Of a DNA stretch of 64,000 bases, positions 1 to 9,089 are shown piece after piece. Below the pieces are notes generated by a model. The model searched no databases and was not told the DNA's origin. It worked only from the letters and a program-made list of their open reading frames with translations. The first letter of the stretch is position 1. Every line of letters begins with the position of its first letter. Origin of the DNA: Endozoicomonas sp965232255. GTDB lineage: Bacteria > Pseudomonadota > Gammaproteobacteria > Pseudomonadales > Endozoicomonadaceae. The stretch spans positions 3,782,001 to 3,846,000 of the forward strand of contig OZ246962.1 of the NCBI GenBank assembly GCA_965232255.1, in the 5' to 3' direction. A program made the translations under genes and the position numbers.

Positions 1-941
1 CCCGGTACATCGGTGGCACAATGGTCATCAACAAAAATAAAACCACGCTCGTCCAGGTTAACACCGGAGTCAGGTGCCAGCAGATTTTCGGTGTTGGGGC
101 GCCGGCCAACGGCAACGATCAGTTTGTCAAAGGTCAGTTTCTGCTCTTTGCCCTCAGCATCCTGATAGGTGACTTCAACTTCATTGCCTTTGATTTCTGA
201 ACTCGTTACCCGAGCGCCAAGACGAATGTCCAACCCTTGCTTTCTAAAGATTTTCAGGGCTTCTTTAGCGATTTGCTGATCCGCCATGGGCAAGAAGGTC
301 TCAAGTGCCTCAAGCATCACCACCTCGGCTCCAAGCCGCCCCCAGACACTGCCCAATTCCAGCCCGATAACACCGGCACCGATAATGCCCAGACGCTTGG
401 GAACTTCCCGGAACTCTAGAGCACCGGTGGAATCCACAATTAGCCCTTTAGTCAGTGGTGCGGAGGGAATCTCAATGGGGCGCGAACCGGAGGCAAGCAC
501 CACATTATCGGCAGTAATAATCTCCACAGAGCCATCGGCTTTGGTCAGTTCAACCCGTTTGTCGGCCAACAGTTTACCGGCGCCTGGCAGCAAGGTTACG
601 CCGTTGGCTTTGAACAGACCGGCGACACCCGTGGTCAGCTGCTTAACAATGGCGTCTTTACGCGCCAGCATGGCCGGCACATCAATTGCCACGTCACTGA
701 GCTTAATGCCGTGTTTGGCAAAGTTGTCTTTGGCTTCAATAAATTTATACGAGCTGTCCAACAGCGCCTTGGAAGGAATGCATCCCACATTCAGGCAAGT
801 GCCCCCCAGTTTGGCGTTGCCCTGATCATCAGACCACTTTTCAATGCAGGCGGTTTTCAAACCCAACTGTGCCGCGCGAATGGCACAAACATAACCTGCC
901 GGGCCAGCACCAATAACTACCACGTCGAACTGATTTGCCAT
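1..941 (-). CDS. lpdA: Dihydrolipoyl dehydrogenase (E3), 3' end cut by window edge
   Basis: FAD flavoprotein that reoxidises the dihydrolipoyl arm of 2-oxoacid dehydrogenase complexes with NAD+. Visible are the N-terminal FAD-binding glycine motif GAGPAG (residues 11-16), the redox disulfide in GGTCLNVGCIPSK (C49 and C54), and a second nucleotide-binding glycine motif (GAGVIGLELG) near residue 190. The reading frame is open to the window edge, where it enters the conserved segment around CATDVPG, so about one third (C-terminal dimer interface and catalytic His-Glu) is missing. It is the last gene seen of a minus-strand sdhCDAB-sucAB-lpd cluster, which argues that it serves 2-oxoglutarate dehydrogenase. 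The start is the ATG at 939-941, about 80 bases after sucB. The identification is firm. Confidence 0.96.
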   Translation of the reverse strand, partial: MANQFDVVVIGAGPAGYVCAIRAAQLGLKTACIEKWSDDQGNAKLGGTCLNVGCIPSKALLDSSYKFIEAKDNFAKHGIKLSDVAIDVPAMLARKDAIVKQLTTGVAGLFKANGVTLLPGAGKLLADKRVELTKADGSVEIITADNVVLASGSRPIEIPSAPLTKGLIVDSTGALEFREVPKRLGIIGAGVIGLELGSVWGRLGAEVVMLEALETFLPMADQQIAKEALKIFRKQGLDIRLGARVTSSEIKGNEVEVTYQDAEGKEQKLTFDKLIVAVGRRPNTENLLAPDSGVNLDERGFIFVDDHCATDVP

Positions 942-1024
942 AAATAAATTCCGCAACAATTGTTTTATAACGGGTCAACGGGTGCCGCGTTAGCAATTAA
1001 TACGTCACCCGATCAATACCGGAA

Positions 1025-2218
1025 TCAGACATCCAGCAACATTCTGGCCGGGTCCTCCAGCAACTCTTTGATGGTCACCAGGAAAGTGACTGCCTCCTTA
1101 CCATCAAGCAATCGGTGGTCGTAAGAGAGTGCAAGGTACATCATGGGTAGGATTTTCACCTTGCCATTGACTGCCATCGGTCGCTCCTGAATCTTGTGCA
1201 TGCCCAGAATGGCCGATTGCGGCGGATTCAGAATCGGTGTTGATAGCAATGAACCGAAGACACCACCATTGGAAATGGTGAAAGTACCACCGGTCATGTC
1301 ATCAATACCCAACTTGCCTTCAGAGGCTTTTTTACCAAAGTCCCGAATGGTCGCCTCAATCTCAGCCAGACTCATGCTGTCAGTGTTACGCAGCACTGGC
1401 ACCACCAGACCACGGTCGCTGGACACGGCCACGCCAATGTCCTGATAGCCATGGTAGACAATGTCGTTGCCATCGATGGACGCATTGACTATGGGGTGAC
1501 GACGCAGGGCTTCCACACAGGCTTTGACAAAAAACGACATAAAGCCCAGTCGGACACCGTGGCGTTTTTCGAACTGATCCTTGTAGCGGGTCCGCAAGTC
1601 CATAACCGGCTCCATGTTGACCTCGTTAAAGGTGGTCAACATGGCGGCATTCTGCTGGGCCTGCACCAGACGTTCAGCGACTTTGGCGCGCAGGCGCGTC
1701 ATGGGCACCCGTTTCTCAACTCGCTCGCCGACAAATGCTGCAGCAACCACGGGTTCTGGTCGCGCAGCTGCCGCTGGTGCGGCTTGGTCAGCCACATGAC
1801 GTACCACATCCTCCTTGGTGACTCGCCCTCCCCGCCCAGTACCAGCAATGGCTCCGTGCTCAATAGCGTTTTGATCCGCCATTCGCCGGGCTGCCGGGCT
1901 GAGAATCGGTTGTGCTGCCTCAGGGGTAGTTCTGGCCGGTGCTATCGATGCAGTCTCAGCAGCATTAGCCTGAGCGACAGCGCCTTCAGCAAACAGGCCA
2001 ACCACTTCACCGCTGAGAATCACCTCTCCTTCGGGTTTGATGATATCACTGAGTACACCATCTGCCGGGGCGACGACTTCAAGAACAACTTTGTCAGTTT
2101 CGATATCCACCAGCAGGTCATCCCGAAGACACGGCTCGCCAACTTTTTTGTGCCATGTGGCAACAGTGCCTTCGGCAATCGATTCAGGAAATGTTGGTGC
2201 TTTAATTTCAGTGGCCAT
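1025..2218 (-). CDS. sucB: 2-oxoglutarate dehydrogenase E2, dihydrolipoyllysine succinyltransferase
   Basis: Core E2 of the 2-oxoglutarate dehydrogenase complex; it passes the succinyl group from E1 to CoA. The 397-residue protein has one lipoyl domain at the N-terminus with the lipoylated lysine in VDIETDKVVLEV (K43), an Ala/Pro-rich linker, a peripheral subunit-binding domain around residues 105-140 (LSPAARRMAD), and the acyltransferase domain ending with the catalytic motif SYDHRLLDG. The frame is open further upstream, but the ATG at 2216-2218 has an AAGGA ribosome site just before it and gives the family N-terminus MATEIKAPTF, so it was preferred. It lies between sucA and lpdA in one transcriptional direction. 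Confidence 0.97.
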   Translation of the reverse strand: MATEIKAPTFPESIAEGTVATWHKKVGEPCLRDDLLVDIETDKVVLEVVAPADGVLSDIIKPEGEVILSGEVVGLFAEGAVAQANAAETASIAPARTTPEAAQPILSPAARRMADQNAIEHGAIAGTGRGGRVTKEDVVRHVADQAAPAAAARPEPVVAAAFVGERVEKRVPMTRLRAKVAERLVQAQQNAAMLTTFNEVNMEPVMDLRTRYKDQFEKRHGVRLGFMSFFVKACVEALRRHPIVNASIDGNDIVYHGYQDIGVAVSSDRGLVVPVLRNTDSMSLAEIEATIRDFGKKASEGKLGIDDMTGGTFTISNGGVFGSLLSTPILNPPQSAILGMHKIQERPMAVNGKVKILPMMYLALSYDHRLLDGKEAVTFLVTIKELLEDPARMLLDV

Positions 2219-2237
2219 TATGAATCCTTTTTGCTTT

Positions 2238-5066
2238 TTAGATGCCCAGGGCATCATTTACCAGTTGCTGCTGTTCCCGTGCGTGGGTTGACATATAACC
2301 ACACGCCGGCGCCGCCGATGCTTCACGTCCTGCATAACGCAGATTCAATGCCGCGTTTGGGTGCACCGCCACGGCGCGGCGCATATGGTGCTGACTGCAA
2401 TACCATGCGCCCTGGTTCATAGGCTCCTCCTGACACCAGACCACATCCTGCAAATTCGGATAGCGGACCAGTAACTCATCAAGGTCATCCTGTGGGAACG
2501 GATAGAGCTGTTCGATACGCACAATCACCGTGTCATCCAGCCCGTCTGCCCGTCTTTGCTCCAGCAAGTCATAATAGACTTTGCCGGCGCACATGATCAT
2601 GCGCGTTACCCTGGCGGGATCGTGCACATCAATTTCAGGAATAATGGTCTGAAAGCCACCTTCCGCCAGCTCTTCCAGGGTGGAAGTCGCCAGCTTGTGG
2701 CGCAGCAGGCTTTTGGGCGTAAAAGCAATCAACGGTTTACGCAGGGGGCGCAACATCTGTCTTCTGAGCATATGGAACACCTGCGCCGGTGTGGTCGGTA
2801 CACAAACCTGAATGTTATGCTCGGCACTAAGTTGCAAGAAGCGCTCCAGCCTGGCCGAAGAGTGTTCCGGCCCTTGCCCTTCGTAGCCGTGCGGCAGCAA
2901 CATGGTCAGGCCCGACAGACGACCCCATTTGTGCTCACCACTGGAAATAAACTGGTCAATCACTACCTGGGCACCGTTGGCAAAATCACCAAACTGTGCC
3001 TCCCAGATCACCAGGGCGTTGGGTGTTGTGGCTGAGTAACCGTATTCAAAGGCGAGCACTGCTTCTTCTGACAAAAGAGAATCCCAAATCTGGAACCGGG
3101 GCTGATCCTCCGTCAATCTGGCCAGATTGACCAGCGTTGTGCCATCTTTCTGGTTATGCAGCACAGCATGTCGATGAGAGAAGGTTCCGCGCCCTACGTC
3201 CTGCCCGGTAATACGCACCTCACTGCCTTCCATCAGCAATGTTGCGTAAGCCAGCAGTTCGGCAAAGCCCCAATTGATGGGCAACGCACCAGCAGCCATT
3301 TCACGACGGTCTTCAACAATCTTGCCAACCTGGCGTTGTAGCACAAAGCCTTCAGGGATATCACATAGTTTGCGTCCCAGCGCCTGCAAGGTCCCAATGG
3401 CAACACGGGTGTCGTGACGGGCAGTCCATTCGTGGCCAACATAAGGTGTCCAGTCCACAAATAGCTCTTTGTTGGGTTCTTTGACCAGCGCTTTCACCAC
3501 ATGCTCGCCCGTGTCCAGGGCATCACGATAACTTTCAATCAATACCTTGTCGTCAATCTCGCTGATCATCCCTTCGCTGAGCAGAGACTGGGCATAGAGG
3601 TCACGGGTAGTGGTGTGGGATTTGATCTTGTCATACATCAGCGGCTGAGTGGCAGAGGGTTCATCAGCTTCGTTGTGGCCACGACGTCGGTAGCAAACCA
3701 GATCCACAACAATGTCTTTGTGGAATTCCATCCGATAATCGAGCGCCAGTTTGGTGGCAAAATATACCGCCTCAGGATCATCGCCATTAACGTGCAAAAT
3801 CGGAGCACCCACGATTTTCGCCACATCGGTACAGTACTCGGTGGAGCGAGCGTCTTCACGGAAGCTGGTGGTAAAGCCAACCTGATTGTTAATAATAATA
3901 TGAATGGTTCCGCCGGTTTTGTAGGCTCGGGTCTGGGACATTTGCAATGTTTCCATCACCACACCTTGGCCAGCGAAAGCAGCATCACCGTGAATGGCAA
4001 TGGGCACCACTTTGTTACCCACCTGATCCTGGCGCCGATCCTGCCGGGCCCTGACCGAACCTTCCACCACCGGCGTAACAATCTCAAGGTGTGACGGATT
4101 GAACATCAGGGCCAAATGCACCTCACCCCCTGGCGTCATGACGTTAGAAGAAAAGCCTTGATGGTATTTCACATCACCCGAACCTCGTTCAACCAGTTTT
4201 TTACCTTCAAACTCATTGAACAGATCCCCCGGCTTTTTACCCAGGATATTCACCAGCACATTTAAACGACCACGGTGCGCCATGCCAATAACTATCTCTT
4301 TGGCACCGTATGTGCCTGAGCGCTGAATAATCTCATCCAGCATGGGGATCAATGCTTCTCCCCCCTCAAGGCCGAAACGCTTGGTACCGGGGTATTTGGT
4401 ACCCAGGTATTTTTCCAATCCCTCAGCCGCCGTCAGCCGTTCCAGCAGGTGCAACTTGGCGTCAACGCCCACCTCCGGTCGGCTGCGAACACTCTCCATG
4501 CGGCTCTGGAACCAGCGTCGCTCTTCAGTTTGCGGAATGTGCATGTACTCAACACCGATATCACCACAATAAGTAGCATGCAGTGCAGCGCATATTTCGC
4601 GCAAAGAGGCGTACTCTTTACCAATGAACAGGGTGGAACTTTGGAACTCGGTATCCAGGTCGGCATCGCTGAGGCCATGGTAGGCCAGGGTCAAATCAGG
4701 CACCTGCTCACGCTCCATAAGGCCGAGCGGATCAAGAGTGGCCTGTTGATGGCCGCGAATACGGTAGGCACTGATCAGGCGCAACACCTGCACCTGCTTG
4801 CGTTCGTGTTCGCTGGATACGAGAGATGATTGAGACGGCTGAAAAGATTGACGCTGGCGCGCAAGAAATTGCGCCTGAATGGCTGAATGAGAAACATCCA
4901 CGGCGCTGCCATTGACCGGCGGCAATTGTTGAAAATAGTCACGCCACTGAGCATCTACGCTATCGGGATCGCGCAAGTACTGCTCGTAAAGATCTTCGAC
5001 GTAAGCAACACTCCCCCCAGCAATGTGCGAAGAACTCCACATCTGCTGCATGACACCCTCTTGCAT
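2238..5066 (-). CDS. sucA: 2-oxoglutarate dehydrogenase E1 component
   Basis: Thiamine diphosphate-dependent E1 (942 residues, close to the usual ~935-945) that decarboxylates 2-oxoglutarate and reductively succinylates the E2 lipoyl arm. The N-terminus MQEGVMQQMW matches the Pseudomonas-type SucA start. Family segments include HPGSHLEIV-like FNPSHLEIV, IHGDAAFAGQG, the ThDP/Mg region NNQVGFTT, and the C-terminal transketolase half with GQDVGRGTFSHRHAV and PHGYEGQGPEHSSARLER. A second in-frame ATG five codons in (5049-5051) has the better ribosome site (GAGG), so the true protein may start there. It sits between sdhB and sucB; the 229-base gap to sdhB contains a strong hairpin. Confidence 0.97.
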   Translation of the reverse strand: MQEGVMQQMWSSSHIAGGSVAYVEDLYEQYLRDPDSVDAQWRDYFQQLPPVNGSAVDVSHSAIQAQFLARQRQSFQPSQSSLVSSEHERKQVQVLRLISAYRIRGHQQATLDPLGLMEREQVPDLTLAYHGLSDADLDTEFQSSTLFIGKEYASLREICAALHATYCGDIGVEYMHIPQTEERRWFQSRMESVRSRPEVGVDAKLHLLERLTAAEGLEKYLGTKYPGTKRFGLEGGEALIPMLDEIIQRSGTYGAKEIVIGMAHRGRLNVLVNILGKKPGDLFNEFEGKKLVERGSGDVKYHQGFSSNVMTPGGEVHLALMFNPSHLEIVTPVVEGSVRARQDRRQDQVGNKVVPIAIHGDAAFAGQGVVMETLQMSQTRAYKTGGTIHIIINNQVGFTTSFREDARSTEYCTDVAKIVGAPILHVNGDDPEAVYFATKLALDYRMEFHKDIVVDLVCYRRRGHNEADEPSATQPLMYDKIKSHTTTRDLYAQSLLSEGMISEIDDKVLIESYRDALDTGEHVVKALVKEPNKELFVDWTPYVGHEWTARHDTRVAIGTLQALGRKLCDIPEGFVLQRQVGKIVEDRREMAAGALPINWGFAELLAYATLLMEGSEVRITGQDVGRGTFSHRHAVLHNQKDGTTLVNLARLTEDQPRFQIWDSLLSEEAVLAFEYGYSATTPNALVIWEAQFGDFANGAQVVIDQFISSGEHKWGRLSGLTMLLPHGYEGQGPEHSSARLERFLQLSAEHNIQVCVPTTPAQVFHMLRRQMLRPLRKPLIAFTPKSLLRHKLATSTLEELAEGGFQTIIPEIDVHDPARVTRMIMCAGKVYYDLLEQRRADGLDDTVIVRIEQLYPFPQDDLDELLVRYPNLQDVVWCQEEPMNQGAWYCSQHHMRRAVAVHPNAALNLRYAGREASAAPACGYMSTHAREQQQLVNDALGI

Positions 5067-5230
5067 TTTCTCTACCCCGTGAGTCTGGGGCTTATCCCGG
5101 GGAAAGTGTCTTTCGTACCAGAACGGACGAAATATCAGTTGTCACTGATGGTGTCTTGATAGTCAGTCAGTGAACAATCCCCCTCAGATAAGATCGGATG
5201 TTGACCGACCGCCCCTGCTGGTTCAAACCA

Positions 5231-5256
5231 CTGCCGCCACGCAATGCGTGGGGGCA
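5231..5256. other. Long hairpin in the sdhB-sucA gap
   Basis: An almost perfect 12-bp inverted repeat (arms CTGCCGCCACGC and GCGTGGGGGCAG, one mismatch) with a three-base loop. There is no T-run on either side, so it is not a standard intrinsic terminator. In the sdh-suc transcript it would lie between sdhB and sucA. It could be an mRNA stabiliser, processing site or REP-like element; none is proven. Confidence 0.5.
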
Positions 5257-5295
5257 GCACAACTAAATTAGCGCAAATATACTGTTATTATCCGC

Positions 5296-6003
5296 TCAAG
5301 TCGCGCTTTTAAATAACATTTGCCGTATATGACCAATGGCTCTGGTAGGATTCAACCCTTTTGGACAAACACTAACGCAATTCATAATGCCCCGGCAGCG
5401 AAAGACGCTGAAGGGATCATCCAAATCAGCCAGACGCTCCTGCGTTGCCGTATCCCGACTGTCCACCAGGAAACGATAAGCCTGAAGCAGCCCCGCTGGG
5501 CCAATAAATTTATCCGGATTCCACCAGAATGACGGACAGGCAGTGGAGCAACAAGCGCACAAAATACACTCGTACAGGCCGTCGAGTTTTTCACGGTCTT
5601 TAGGCGACTGCAAGCGCTCAATGGCTGGTGCTGGCATCTCGTTGATCAGGTATGGTTTGACCTTTTCGTACTGTTTGTAGAACAGACTCATATCCACCAC
5701 CAGATCCCTGATCACTGGCAACCCTGGCAGCGGCCGGATCACCAGCTTCTTATTGCCTTTGACCGCCGTCGATAGCGGAGTGATGCACGCCAAACCATTG
5801 GTGCCGCCAATACTCAGACCATCAGAGCCACAAACGCCTTCCCGACAGGAACGACGAAAAGCCAGTGTCGGGTCCTGCTCTTTGATCAGGTTCAGGACGT
5901 CAAGCACCATGGGATCCTTGCCTTCGGGAATGACCACGTCAAAGTCCATCATGTATGGCTTTTTGTCAGTCTCCGGATTGTAACGATAAACACTCACCTT
6001 CAT
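5296..6003 (-). CDS. sdhB: Succinate dehydrogenase iron-sulfur subunit
   Basis: Electron-transfer subunit of complex II, carrying electrons from the SdhA flavin to membrane ubiquinone. The 235-residue protein has the [2Fe-2S] ligands in CREGVCGSDG (C53, C58, the enterobacterial-type aspartate D61) and the downstream C73, then the [4Fe-4S] and [3Fe-4S] ligands in CILCACCSTACP and CRGIMNCVSVCPKGLNP. The longer open frame begins inside sdhA, but the ATG at 6001-6003 follows a GGAG site and gives the standard start MKVSVYRYNP. The gene sits 25 bases after sdhA in the sdhCDAB operon. Confidence 0.97.
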   Translation of the reverse strand: MKVSVYRYNPETDKKPYMMDFDVVIPEGKDPMVLDVLNLIKEQDPTLAFRRSCREGVCGSDGLSIGGTNGLACITPLSTAVKGNKKLVIRPLPGLPVIRDLVVDMSLFYKQYEKVKPYLINEMPAPAIERLQSPKDREKLDGLYECILCACCSTACPSFWWNPDKFIGPAGLLQAYRFLVDSRDTATQERLADLDDPFSVFRCRGIMNCVSVCPKGLNPTRAIGHIRQMLFKSAT

Positions 6004-6028
6004 AATCCTGCTCCCCTGATGCAATGAA

Positions 6029-7801
6029 CTAGTAGCTTCTGGCTTTGGGCGCAAATGCCTCCATGGTTGTCGGGGCAAAGTTAACGGCACGCTTGGTCAC
6101 TGATCTGTCCACAGGCGAGTACAGTGAGTGGGCCAGCCAGTTTTCGTCGTCCCGTTGTTGGTAGTCATTGCGGGCGTGAGCACCGCGAGATTCGGTTCTG
6201 GTCTTTGCGGATACGGCGGTGGCATAAGCCACCTGGTAGAGATTTTCCAGCTCAAGGGCCTCCACCCTGGCAGTATTGAACGCCTGGGTCTTGTCCACCA
6301 AGTGCAGGTTAGCCATGCGCTCACCCAACTCGTCCAGTAGTTTCAGGCCCTTTGCCATACTCTCCCCTTCACGGAATACGCCAAAGTAGAGCTGCATGGT
6401 GTTTTGCAAATCAGCCCGCAATGCAGCCACACTCTCACCGCTGGTGGAGTTATCCAAGCGGTCGAGCCGGGACAGGGCTGCCTCGATATCACTGCCGGAG
6501 GCCTCCACCATATCGAGGCCATCCTTGAGGTTTTGCTCAATTTGCAGCCCGGCTGCCCGCCCAAACACCACCAAATCCAGCAGCGAGTTACCACCCAGGC
6601 GATTAGCACCGTGCACTGAAACACAAGCTGCCTCGCCACAGGCGTAGAGGCCCTCAATCACCTGGTCATTACCCGACTTATCCTGATACAGCGCCTGACC
6701 GCCCACGTCAGTGGGAATGCCTCCCATCATGTAATGGCAGGTGGGCACGACAGGTATGGGCACTTTCACCGGATCGGCATGGGCAAAGGTTCTGGACAGC
6801 TCACAGATGCCAGGCAAGCGCAGGTTCAGGGTTTCTTCGCCAAGATGGTCCAGCTTCAGCAGCACATGATCCTTGTCAGGGCCACAGCCACGTCCCTCAA
6901 GAATTTCGATCACCATGGAGCGAGCGACCACATCACGCCCTGCCAGATCCTTGGCATTGGGCGCATAACGCTCCATAAAGCGTTCCCCTTCACTGTTGAT
7001 CAGGTAACCGCCCTCACCGCGACAGCCTTCCGTAACCAGCACACCCGCACCATGAATACCGGTGGGATGAAACTGCCACATCTCCATATCCTGCATCGGG
7101 AAGTCGGCACGCAGCGCCATGCCAATACCGTCGCCGGTGTTGATCAGCGCATTGGTGGTGGAGGCGTAAATTCGTCCGGCACCGCCGGTGGCCATCACTG
7201 TGGCTTTGGCCTTGATATAGACGGTTTCACCACTCTCGATATCGTTAGCAATAACACCGGCCACCTGACCTTGCTGATTTTTCACCAAATCAACGGCATA
7301 CCACTCGTTAAGGAACGTGGTACCACCTTTCAGGTTGGCCTGGTAGAGCGTGTGCAACAGAGCATGACCAGTGCGGTCAGCGGCGGCACAAGTTCTGGCG
7401 GCTTGGCCGCCATTACCAAAATCCTTCGACTGGCCACCAAACGGACGCTGGTAGATACGACCTTCTGCTGTACGGGAAAACGGCAGTCCCAAATGTTCCA
7501 GCTCGAAAACCGCTTGCGGCCCGACGGAGCACATATACTCGATGGCATCCTGGTCGCCGATGTAGTCCGACCCCTTGACGGTATCAAACATATGCCAGCG
7601 CCAGTCATCATCGGGATCGGCGCTGGCAATGGCGCAAGTAATGCCGCCCTGGGCAGAGACGGTGTGGGAACGGGTGGGGAATACTTTGCTGACGCAGGCG
7701 GTCTTGACTCCGGCCTGGGTAAGTTGCAGTGCAGCGCGCAAGCCCGCACCACCACCACCAATAACAATGGCATCGTAGGCAAGAGTACGAAGTGCTGGCA
7801 T
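6029..7801 (-). CDS. sdhA: Succinate dehydrogenase flavoprotein subunit
   Basis: Catalytic subunit of complex II that oxidises succinate to fumarate at the inner face of the cytoplasmic membrane. The 590-residue length is normal. The FAD-binding motif GGGGAG is at residues 15-20. The histidine that carries covalent FAD is in SHTVSAQGG (H46). Further family marks are FHPTGI, TEGCRGEGGYL with the catalytic arginine region, and HGANRLGGNSLLDLVVFGR. It is three bases downstream of sdhD and followed by sdhB. Confidence 0.98.
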   Translation of the reverse strand: MPALRTLAYDAIVIGGGGAGLRAALQLTQAGVKTACVSKVFPTRSHTVSAQGGITCAIASADPDDDWRWHMFDTVKGSDYIGDQDAIEYMCSVGPQAVFELEHLGLPFSRTAEGRIYQRPFGGQSKDFGNGGQAARTCAAADRTGHALLHTLYQANLKGGTTFLNEWYAVDLVKNQQGQVAGVIANDIESGETVYIKAKATVMATGGAGRIYASTTNALINTGDGIGMALRADFPMQDMEMWQFHPTGIHGAGVLVTEGCRGEGGYLINSEGERFMERYAPNAKDLAGRDVVARSMVIEILEGRGCGPDKDHVLLKLDHLGEETLNLRLPGICELSRTFAHADPVKVPIPVVPTCHYMMGGIPTDVGGQALYQDKSGNDQVIEGLYACGEAACVSVHGANRLGGNSLLDLVVFGRAAGLQIEQNLKDGLDMVEASGSDIEAALSRLDRLDNSTSGESVAALRADLQNTMQLYFGVFREGESMAKGLKLLDELGERMANLHLVDKTQAFNTARVEALELENLYQVAYATAVSAKTRTESRGAHARNDYQQRDDENWLAHSLYSPVDRSVTKRAVNFAPTTMEAFAPKARSY

Positions 7802-7804
7802 AGG

Positions 7805-8173
7805 TCAAAGCCCCCAAAGAATTTGCACGCCCCAGACCACATAACTGAACAGGGCAATAAAGCACATCACCTGCAATGGAAAACGCACCAAAACGGATTT
7901 GCCGCCGAAGGTGTGATCATTGAGATAATCCGTGGTGATGGTCCAGATGCCGACCCAGGCGTGAGCCAGAATGGAAATGAGCGCCAGCAAGGTAAATATC
8001 CGCATCCAGGTCTCTTCGAACAGCTGCGACCACTGACCAAACTGCAAAGCCGGGTTCATCACCACATAGCCAAGCAAAAAAACCGAGTAAGCACCCAGGA
8101 TAACGGCCGTCAGCCGTTGCAACATCCAGTCGTACAAGCCACTGCGGGAAAAGTTGGTGACATTGGTTACCAT
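7805..8173 (-). CDS. sdhD: Succinate dehydrogenase membrane anchor subunit D
   Basis: Small integral membrane subunit (122 residues) that, with SdhC, anchors complex II and forms the quinone and haem b site. Three hydrophobic helices can be seen (about 20-40, 57-80 and 95-118). The second contains HAWVGIWTITTDYL, matching the haem/quinone region of the family. The start codon overlaps the end of sdhC by a few bases, indicating coupled translation. Confidence 0.93.
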   Translation of the reverse strand: MVTNVTNFSRSGLYDWMLQRLTAVILGAYSVFLLGYVVMNPALQFGQWSQLFEETWMRIFTLLALISILAHAWVGIWTITTDYLNDHTFGGKSVLVRFPLQVMCFIALFSYVVWGVQILWGL

Positions 8174-8541
8174 AGCCAGAACCCCGCGAGCGTAATCAAT
8201 GCAACAGACAGCACCAGCGTTAAAATTGCCCCGATGGTGCCGGACTCTTTGCCATCGCCAACATCTATATCCATCAACAGATGCTTTACCCCGGCAACAA
8301 AGTGGTAGATCAGCGCGGCGAGAATCGCCCAGGTAATAAATTTAGCCAGCGGCAATGCCAGCAACCTTTTCAACTCCTCAAACGATCGCTCGGAAGCCAA
8401 CGACTGCTCAAGGCCATAGAGAAGAAAGCCCAAGGCTATAAAAAGGATAACCCCCGATATGCGATGCAGTATCGAGGTATAGGCAGGGAGCGGCAGTTTG
8501 ATGGTTGTGATATCGAGATTGACAGGTCTTTTGCTATTCAC
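8167..8541 (-). CDS. sdhC: Succinate dehydrogenase cytochrome b556 subunit C
   Basis: Haem-binding membrane subunit of complex II, 124 residues if started at the GTG at 8539-8541. That start gives NSKRPVNLD after the initiator, the conserved beginning of SdhC, and removes an implausible 18-residue extension. Family marks are the quinone-site SILHRISG (residues 23-30) and the haem ligand in IYHFVAGVKHLLMD (H80, equivalent to E. coli H84). Three transmembrane helices are evident. It is the promoter-proximal gene of the sdhCDAB-sucAB-lpd cluster and diverges from gltA across a 548-base spacer. Confidence 0.94.
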   Translation of the reverse strand: MNSKRPVNLDITTIKLPLPAYTSILHRISGVILFIALGFLLYGLEQSLASERSFEELKRLLALPLAKFITWAILAALIYHFVAGVKHLLMDIDVGDGKESGTIGAILTLVLSVALITLAGFWLW

Positions 8542-9089
8542 TCTATAACCCCAGGGCACGGTGGCGCACACAGTAGAATCAGCAAGAATGCCCAAACTCT
8601 CTACGTTGAAAATGCGACCCGGAATTATTCGTATTCTGGAGCGAGCTACATTTTCTGCTTATGCCTGCTTGGGCTCTGCGGCAGGCGCGTAAGACTGCCG
8701 GATTGTAAGCTAGCGATTTTTCCTTTAATCAAAGCCGCTGCCGTACGGCATCAAGACCTGTGCGGCTCCGGCATAGAGTATATGCACACAAAAAAATAAT
8801 TACAATTACTCACACATATAGGCATAACCCAAAGGTCAGGGTAAGATTTAAACGCGGATTTCAGTACGAGCCTTAACAATAAACAGTTCGTTTGACAAAA
8901 AAATATATCACCCTATAGTGGACAAACCGTAAAGGGGGCTGGCAACGCACAATAAGAATATTTTTCATACAGGTTGCGACTCGTACTCTTCTTTAACCAT
9001 TAACCATTCACTTTTTCAAAAGCTGCGATTTAGTGTAACTATTTCAGAGTAACTATAACGAGACCAAACGGCGTGACAGGAGGCCAGAT
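8542..9089. other. Divergent control region between sdhC and gltA
   Basis: A 548-base gene-free spacer between the outward-facing sdhC and gltA genes. It has no convincing open frame of its own. Near gltA it becomes A/T-rich and holds the gltA promoter listed separately. The sdh promoter must lie in the sdhC-proximal half, but no clean -35/-10 pair was found by eye. The region is where global carbon regulation of the TCA genes would act. Confidence 0.6.
8892..8919 (+). promoter_or_regulatory. Sigma70-type promoter of gltA
   Basis: TTGACA (8892-8897), a 16-base spacer and TATAGT (8914-8919). The -35 is a perfect match and the -10 a 5/6 match. It would give a leader of roughly 165 bases before gltA. 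Confidence 0.65.

Noticed and set aside
1451..2422. 323-codon open frame on the plus strand
   Set aside because: Antisense to sucB and sucA; Cys/Ser/His-rich translation without family features.
6734..8308. 524-codon open frame on the plus strand
   Set aside because: It is antisense to sdhA, sdhD and sdhC, whose proteins are unmistakable; its translation resembles nothing and follows the complementary codon pattern.
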